The notes below the pieces were generated by a model. The model worked only from the letters and a program-made list of their open reading frames with translations. It had not been told where the DNA came from and ran no database searches. Below are positions 21,360 to 23,809 of a stretch of DNA of 23,809 bases, piece after piece. The stretch is from CAZQWJ01 sp964597265. Its GTDB lineage: Bacteria > Patescibacteriota > 4484-211 > JAGQKX01. Each line of letters opens with the position of its first letter. Position 1 is the first letter of the stretch. The translations under genes and the position numbers were made by a program. The DNA is taken from NCBI GenBank assembly GCA_964597265.1, contig CAZQWJ010000016.1, positions 1 to 23,809 on the forward strand, written 5' to 3'.

Positions 21360-23809
21360 TTACAGCAGGCCTAATTGGTCTGTTTCAGAAGGTTTGGTGG
21401 GCTTTTTGCGAAGAGTCGATTGGTGCGGCATTGCGGTCAATTGGGAATCTTTGTTCTCTAACTGCACCAAAATCTCCTCAGCACGGTCAATCACTACTTC
21501 AGGTATGCCTGCCAAACGCGCGACCTCAATCCCGTAACTCTTATCCGTTCCACCAGGCATCACTCTGTGGAGAAAATGTAACTTATTGCCTTCCAGTTCA
21601 ACCACTACCTGAAAATTGGCCACATTATCATATCTATCGCCCAACGCCAAAAGCTCATGAAAATGTGTCGCAAACAGGGTCTTTGGTTTGAGGTCAGGGT
21701 GCTCTGCAAGATATTCGACCACTGCCCATGCAATGCTCACCCCGTCATACGTGCTGGTTCCGCGTCCGACTTCGTCTAATATTATAAGGCTCTTTGATGT
21801 TGCATGATTGAGGATATTAGATACCTCCACCATCTCGACCATAAACGTCGACAAACCTCTTGCCAAATTATCACTTGCGCCAACCCGAGTAAACAACTTA
21901 TCCACTATACCTATTACAGCCTTATCACATGGTACAAAGCAACCTAAATGCGCCATCAAAACGCAAACCGCAACTTGACGAATATAGGTGCTTTTACCGG
22001 CCATGTTTGGACCGGTTAACAACACGACTTGATGCGTCTGAGAGTCAAGATACACATCATTTGGAACAAACGAGGCATCACTCAACAACACCTCAACCAC
22101 CGGATGGCGACTGTTTTTCAAATCAAGCGTATCATCATCGGTCAATTGCGGACGAGTATACCGCTGCAACTGGCTCAATTCTGCAAATCCACACAATACA
22201 TCAAGGCGCGCGATGCACTTGCTCACATGCAAAAGCTCCTTTGTAACCGCCAACACCTTGTCAACCGTCTGGATAAACAGCTCATACTCCAACGCGACCA
22301 TGCGTTCCTCTGCGGTAAAGACCTTTTCTTCGTGTTCTTTGAGCTCTGGCGTGATAAACCGCTCTGCGTTGACCAATGTTTGCTTGCGTATATAATGAGG
22401 CGGTACTTTGGCAAGGTGGGATTTTGAAATCTCAATATAGTAGCCAAACACGCGGTTAGAGCTGATCTTGAGATTAGCAATACCTGTTTGCGCACGTTCC
22501 CGCTCTTCCAACTGGGCAAGAATATCTTTGCCATGGCCCCGGATAGAACGCAACTCATCAAGCTCTTCCGAAAAACCATCTCGGATCATATTCCCCTCTC
22601 GGATAGATACCGCAGGATCGTCTTTGATAGCAGTGGCGATGTGGTTCTTGATCTCACGCACATGCGTTGTGTAGGCTTTTTTCAATTCATCAACAACCGA
22701 ACTCTCCTCCGTCAACATTTCCTCGACAGCCTCTAACGATTGCCGAATGCCTGTCAAATCCCGCGCATTTCCCGAACCCACATGCAGCCGCCCGACAATG
22801 CGCTCAAGATCCAAGATTGCCTCGAGTTGGGTCTGCAGTGATGTGCGTTGCGTTGTGTTGGTGACAAAATATTCAACTACGTCTAACCGCCGGTTCAGCT
22901 CGTCAATGCTTTGAGAAGGCGTAGTCAGCCACGCCCGAAGCAGCCGCCCGCCCATAGCGGTACGCGTTTTGTCCAAAAGCCATAACAATGACCCCTCTAC
23001 CTCTCCATCGCGGATGGTTCTGAACAACTCAAGATTAATGATAGTATTTCGATCAAGTTCGACATACTCCCCCTGGCTGTAGAGCCGAGGTGTTGCGATG
23101 TGTTGGATGTTGCCTTTTTGGGTTTCTTGCAAATATCCAAGCGCCACCGCTGCCACCTGCATCAGGTCCTCATTGCCACGCAACCCAACTGCTTCAATAC
23201 TCACGACGTTGTAGACATCTTTGATGAAACTTTCGGCGCGATCACTGTACGAATTCCATGTGTGAAACGGAAACAGATTCACCTGCGGGAATTGCCGAAG
23301 ACGGGCGACCAAACGGGCATCCTCGTATGCAGAAGACGACAAGATACATTCTTTGGGGTTGAATTTGGTCATCAGATCTTCTAATTCCCGACTCTCATCG
23401 CCAAACCCGCACCGCGCCAGTTGGAAATCTGCCGTTCCCAGGTCGACAAACGCAACCGCCACGTGATTGCTTTTCTTCAAAGGTGATGTGTCCAGCACCA
23501 TGAGGTAGTTTGGTTCTTTGCGTGGAATGGCGTTTTCATCCAAAATAGTCCCTGGTGTTACCACACGCACCACGTCACGCTCCACCAACCCCGAACCCTC
23601 CTCACCTGCCGAAACCTGCTCACACACTGCCACTTTGTGTCCGGCATTGACCAGGCGAGCAATGTATGACTCTACTGAGTGATGCGGCACCCCGCACATG
23701 GGTATTGCCCCATCCTGCCCCTTGTGCCTGCTGGTGAGGGTAATATCCAGTACGTCCGCGCCAATGTGCGCATCTTCCAAAAATAGCTCGTAAAAGTCGC
23801 CCATGCGAA
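21360..23809 (-). CDS. mutS: DNA mismatch repair protein MutS, 5' end outside window
   Basis: At least 816 residues are visible. The frame enters at the window edge as FRMGDFYELF, the mismatch-recognition segment with its Phe-x-Glu (FYE), so only about 15-35 N-terminal residues are missing and the internal Met is not the start. The connector, core and clamp domains follow. The C-terminal ATPase has Walker A TGPNMAGKST (about residue 597 from that Met) and Walker B LIILDEVGRGTST (about 675). MutS binds mismatches and recruits MutL. A short C-terminal tail ends KPSETDQLGLL. No strong terminator follows; only a weak GCTC/GAGC hairpin with CCTTTTAG is seen before the ABC-ATPase promoter. Confidence 0.98.
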   Translation of the reverse strand, partial: RMGDFYELFLEDAHIGADVLDITLTSRHKGQDGAIPMCGVPHHSVESYIARLVNAGHKVAVCEQVSAGEEGSGLVERDVVRVVTPGTILDENAIPRKEPNYLMVLDTSPLKKSNHVAVAFVDLGTADFQLARCGFGDESRELEDLMTKFNPKECILSSSAYEDARLVARLRQFPQVNLFPFHTWNSYSDRAESFIKDVYNVVSIEAVGLRGNEDLMQVAAVALGYLQETQKGNIQHIATPRLYSQGEYVELDRNTIINLELFRTIRDGEVEGSLLWLLDKTRTAMGGRLLRAWLTTPSQSIDELNRRLDVVEYFVTNTTQRTSLQTQLEAILDLERIVGRLHVGSGNARDLTGIRQSLEAVEEMLTEESSVVDELKKAYTTHVREIKNHIATAIKDDPAVSIREGNMIRDGFSEELDELRSIRGHGKDILAQLEERERAQTGIANLKISSNRVFGYYIEISKSHLAKVPPHYIRKQTLVNAERFITPELKEHEEKVFTAEERMVALEYELFIQTVDKVLAVTKELLHVSKCIARLDVLCGFAELSQLQRYTRPQLTDDDTLDLKNSRHPVVEVLLSDASFVPNDVYLDSQTHQVVLLTGPNMAGKSTYIRQVAVCVLMAHLGCFVPCDKAVIGIVDKLFTRVGASDNLARGLSTFMVEMVEVSNILNHATSKSLIILDEVGRGTSTYDGVSIAWAVVEYLAEHPDLKPKTLFATHFHELLALGDRYDNVANFQVVVELEGNKLHFLHRVMPGGTDKSYGIEVARLAGIPEVVIDRAEEILVQLENKDSQLTAMPHQSTLRKKPTKPSETDQLGLL

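Noticed and set aside
16734..23809. mutL-ABC-mutS as one tight operon
   Set aside because: The ABC gene has its own extended -10 promoter and mutL has a -10-like box, with gaps of 85 and 107 bases; shared strand alone is weak evidence.

Overview
The window looks like a piece of a Candidate Phyla Radiation (Patescibacteria) chromosome. This is an inference from several things seen together: a class E/D-like sortase, a very large uncharacterised surface protein, small FtsB-like and PAP2-like proteins, a CPR-style GC-rich palindrome (CCTGCCTGCGCAGGCAGG), moderate GC, tightly packed genes with overlapping convergent ends, and many start codons only 6-10 bases downstream of a -10 box. The code appears standard: TGA is used as stop (rnhB) and ATA as Ile. 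No rRNA, CRISPR array, insertion sequence or prophage was seen.

Layout. 1-131: two tandem CAU-anticodon tRNAs, the first cut by the window edge. 175-2025 (minus): a GT-C-like membrane protein behind an FtsB/DivIC-like protein. 2117-3758 (plus): a Xer-type tyrosine recombinase and a sortase, converging with a giant anchored beta-propeller surface protein (3753-6167, minus). 6168-6851: a gene-poor stretch with a GC palindrome, a tRNA-Ile(UAU), a candidate structured RNA and one DnaA box. 6852-7214: an unrecognised small protein. 7226-11161 (minus): a probable operon of PAP2-like membrane protein, small acidic protein, site-2-protease-like M50 peptidase and Lon, a membrane/proteostasis set. 11269-12567 (plus): rnhB and an unrecognised protein, which overlaps the end of a YegD-like Hsp70 (12521-13876, minus). 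14091-15147: dtd (minus) and a YkuK-like RNase H-fold protein (plus). 15109-15836: a duplicated, diverged non-coding/small-gene module. 15881-16673: an M50 peptidase gene broken by a 7-bp tandem duplication. 16734-23809 (minus): mutL, a large ABC-ATPase fusion protein and mutS (running off the window), so both mismatch-repair ATPases flank the ABC protein.

The points most worth attention are (1) the two-copy module at 15109-15836, where promoter, leader hairpin, Shine-Dalgarno, terminator and even the C-terminal codons of ykuK are repeated but the interior differs; (2) the exact AGTCTAG tandem duplication at 16064-16077 whose removal restores a complete M50 metalloprotease; (3) a perfect tRNA-Ile with anticodon UAU; (4) a possible structured RNA at 6610-6716; and (5) the 888-residue ABC-ATPase fusion between mutL and mutS. 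All functional statements come from reading the sequence; no database search was run.
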